DNA of 64,000 bases, taken from NCBI RefSeq assembly GCF_900880625.1, contig NZ_CAAHFB010000001.1:1426001-1490000 (forward strand), in the 5' to 3' direction. The DNA is from Halorhabdus rudnickae. Lineage in GTDB: Archaea; Halobacteriota; Halobacteria; Halobacteriales; Haloarculaceae. This document shows positions 62,164 through 64,000 of this stretch, one piece after another. Each line of letters begins with the position of its first letter. Positions within the stretch are counted from its first letter, which is position 1. Below the pieces are notes generated by a model that was not told the DNA's origin, did not search any database, and was given only the letters and a program-made list of their open reading frames with translations. The translations under genes and the position numbers were made by a program.

Positions 62164-64000
62164 TTACTCGATGGGCGTCCCATTGAGGTACGACGTCACG
62201 ACGGTATTGAGCCGTCGATCGGTGAGATCCCCTTCGAGATAGTCCTTGATCGCCGCGTTGATCCCGTTGGCGTCGACCACGTTCTTGTCAGTGACGTAGG
62301 GCACGTACCATTGCTCGTTCGTGGTTATCTCTGTGACGGTCGAGATAGACACTGATCCCAACGACGCGTTAACGGTCACAGGATAGGAGCCATTGGCCAC
62401 CTCCGGCACGTCGAGACGGAACGTCACGTCGGCCGATTCGCCCGGTCCTGGGACCGGCTCTGAAACGCCCAGCAGAGAGAAGTTACTGCCAATGACCTCA
62501 AGGGAATCCGGGATGGACGTGAGCTGAACCGACCCGGAACTCGGCTGGGTAACCCCTTCGTTAACCACTGTGTAAGTCAGGTTCGCGGTCGTCCCCGCTG
62601 GGGCATGAACCTGTTTCGGCCCCTCGATCGAAAGCGTCTCGGAGGCACCGACCGTCAACGACCCGACTACCTCGCCGTCGGGGGTGTAGACACCGTATTC
62701 GACCGTCCCGACCTCGTTTCCGTCGGTCGAAATCGTGAACGATACCGACTCGCTGGTACCGGCCCCGAGCGAGACCGATTCGCTGTCGACTGTCTCTCCG
62801 TCGACGCGTACCTCGGCCGTTTTCGTATCCGAGACGTCACCGGTATTGGTCACAGTCGCCGAGATGTCGACAGATTCACCGGCAGTCACCGTGATGTTTC
62901 CGGGTTCGAGGGCCGACAGCTCGAACGTAGCCGGTTCGAGGACCGTCAGCGTGCTCGTCCGCTCGTCGTGGGGACTAGTAACCGAATACGAGTGTGTCCC
63001 CGGATTCAGATTGGTCGTGTGGAACCCAGGAAAGGAGACTGTCGTACTGCCTCCGGGCGCAAGGGAGACGGACTCGCTATCGATCGTCTGCCCATCGAGA
63101 CGGAGTTCGACCGTCTCCGTGCCGGTTTCCGAGCCGGTGTTTGTGACGATCCCGGAAACAGTCACCATCTCACCCTGGACGACAGACGTCCCGCCGGGGG
63201 AAAGACCCTCGATCGAGAACGTAGCACCATCGGCCGGGCTGCCCTCCACCGCCTCAGTCGCGACGACCAGGCCGTGGCCGCTGCGCCTGTCGATCCCGTC
63301 AGCCTCAATGTCGACCGCGGCGTCCTGCAACCGGGTCCGGACCTCGGCCGGTGACAAGTCCTGGCTCCCATCTTCGAGATCCTGTGCGATCACGAGAGCG
63401 GCTACGCCGGACACGTGCGGAGTAGCCAGAGAGGTACCCGAAACGCTGACAAGCCCACCACCTCTCCCGGTCGTGGTGATATCGACCCCGGGCGCAGCCA
63501 GTTCGACCGTATCACCTTCAGCACTGTAGTCCCACGTTTCGTTCAACTGATCGGTGGCTGCGACGGCGATCGCCCCGTCGTACCGAGCTGGATACGTGAC
63601 TTCATCAGTGGACACATCGTCGTCGCCGGAATTGCCCGCCGCGGCGACGACGACAGCGTGATCACTCGCGTCGTTTATCCAGTTTTGGTAGGAGGAATAC
63701 CCACCAAAGGATCCCAGACTGAGCGACAGGACATCGGCGTCGTCGTCGGTCCCGAGCGTCCCGTCTTGGCCCTTCAACGATGCGTCAATACCGTCGATGA
63801 TCCAGCTGAGGCGCCCCACTCCGCTCTCGTTCAGAACTTTCACCGAGTACACGTCGACCCCGGGAGAAACACCTACGACGCCATTCCCGTCGTCAGCAGC
63901 GGCGACAACGCCGGCCACAGCGGTCCCGTGGCCCTGATTGTCCAGTCCAGCGTACCGACCGTACTCTTCAACCCCGTTGGCGAAGTTCGCTCCCCACGCC
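62164..64000 (-). CDS. Secreted subtilisin-like serine protease, 3' part
   Basis: The frame is open to the window edge; about 612 residues are visible. The His motif NQGHGTAVAG lies at the start of the visible part, the oxyanion Asn in AAAGNSGDDD, and the Ser motif in SGTSLATPHVSG; the catalytic Asp is outside. After the protease domain (to about residue 225 of the visible part) there are two or three CARDB-like domains (GGTSVVQGEMVTVSGIVTNTGSETG; NITVTAGESVDISATVTNTGDVSD) and a C-terminal module WYVPYVTDKNVVDANGINAA...SYLNGTPIE shared with the S-layer-type protein. An exoprotease that is held at, or acts upon, the surface layer is likely. Confidence 0.88.
   Translation of the reverse strand, partial: AWGANFANGVEEYGRYAGLDNQGHGTAVAGVVAAADDGNGVVGVSPGVDVYSVKVLNESGVGRLSWIIDGIDASLKGQDGTLGTDDDADVLSLSLGSFGGYSSYQNWINDASDHAVVVAAAGNSGDDDVSTDEVTYPARYDGAIAVAATDQLNETWDYSAEGDTVELAAPGVDITTTGRGGGLVSVSGTSLATPHVSGVAALVIAQDLEDGSQDLSPAEVRTRLQDAAVDIEADGIDRRSGHGLVVATEAVEGSPADGATFSIEGLSPGGTSVVQGEMVTVSGIVTNTGSETGTETVELRLDGQTIDSESVSLAPGGSTTVSFPGFHTTNLNPGTHSYSVTSPHDERTSTLTVLEPATFELSALEPGNITVTAGESVDISATVTNTGDVSDTKTAEVRVDGETVDSESVSLGAGTSESVSFTISTDGNEVGTVEYGVYTPDGEVVGSLTVGASETLSIEGPKQVHAPAGTTANLTYTVVNEGVTQPSSGSVQLTSIPDSLEVIGSNFSLLGVSEPVPGPGESADVTFRLDVPEVANGSYPVTVNASLGSVSISTVTEITTNEQWYVPYVTDKNVVDANGINAAIKDYLEGDLTDRRLNTVVTSYLNGTPIE

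Overview
The window is chromosomal DNA of an extremely halophilic archaeon (class Halobacteria). The evidence is very acidic proteins, GC-rich DNA, TATA-like boxes about 25-35 bp before many starts (suggesting leaderless mRNAs), a fused Kae1-Bud32, archaeal ribosomal proteins S24e and S27ae, TFB, CDC48, the archaeal aromatic-precursor route and PGF-CTERM surface proteins. I cannot name the genus. I saw no rRNA, tRNA or CRISPR array.

Layout. 1-8.1 kb: 3' part of a clamp-loader subunit, S24e/S27ae, an SDR oxidoreductase that has lost its start codon, Kae1-Bud32, then a minus-strand DHH phosphoesterase, a tandem universal stress protein and oligoendopeptidase F. 8.1-18.4 kb: aromatic amino acid region with trpCBA, ADH synthase, 3-dehydroquinate synthase II and AroD, interrupted by a large zinc-ribbon-less TFB-like protein and a lipoprotein. 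18.6-22.5 kb: an HTH/PemK pair whose toxin-like gene carries an in-frame TAG, a solitary beta-class DNA methyltransferase, a soluble chemotaxis transducer and TFB. 22.8-31.7 kb: an AglD-like glycosyltransferase-flippase fusion, an MFS transporter, a radical SAM protein and a complete three-gene ECF transporter with an unassigned S component. 31.7-46.5 kb: IMPase, a frameshifted IS6-type element, PHP, Hsp20, NUDIX, GT2, small zinc-finger proteins, a second DHH protein, a four-CBS protein with a ribosome-hibernation-like tail, CDC48 and LarC. 46.7-55.9 kb: a TrmB-type regulator and a nucleotide-sugar cluster (glmU-glmS, an SQD1-like epimerase with an intein, two further epimerases), then CheF. 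56-64 kb: two very large secreted surface proteins and the 3' part of a secreted subtilase.

How it fits together. The sugar-nucleotide genes, the AglD-like protein and the sequon-rich surface proteins look like parts of one cell-surface glycosylation economy. The SQD1-like gene has a perfect TACT-N8-GAGTA site between its TATA-like box and its start, which matches the published site of the glucose-responsive regulator TrmB. trpC begins directly behind two tandem TGTACG sequences resembling the TRP box of archaeal TrpY.

Strongest leads: (1) a 350-residue LAGLIDADG intein placed inside the catalytic YxxxK motif of the SQD1-like epimerase, downstream of a TrmB-type operator; (2) a C-terminal module of about 50 residues shared by the 954-residue surface protein and the subtilase, possibly a surface-attachment module distinct from PGF-CTERM; (3) a 591-residue protein with two TFB-like cores and no zinc ribbon; (4) a CBS-tetrarepeat plus hibernation-factor-like protein; (5) the orphan ECF transporter; (6) the TAG codon in the PemK gene.
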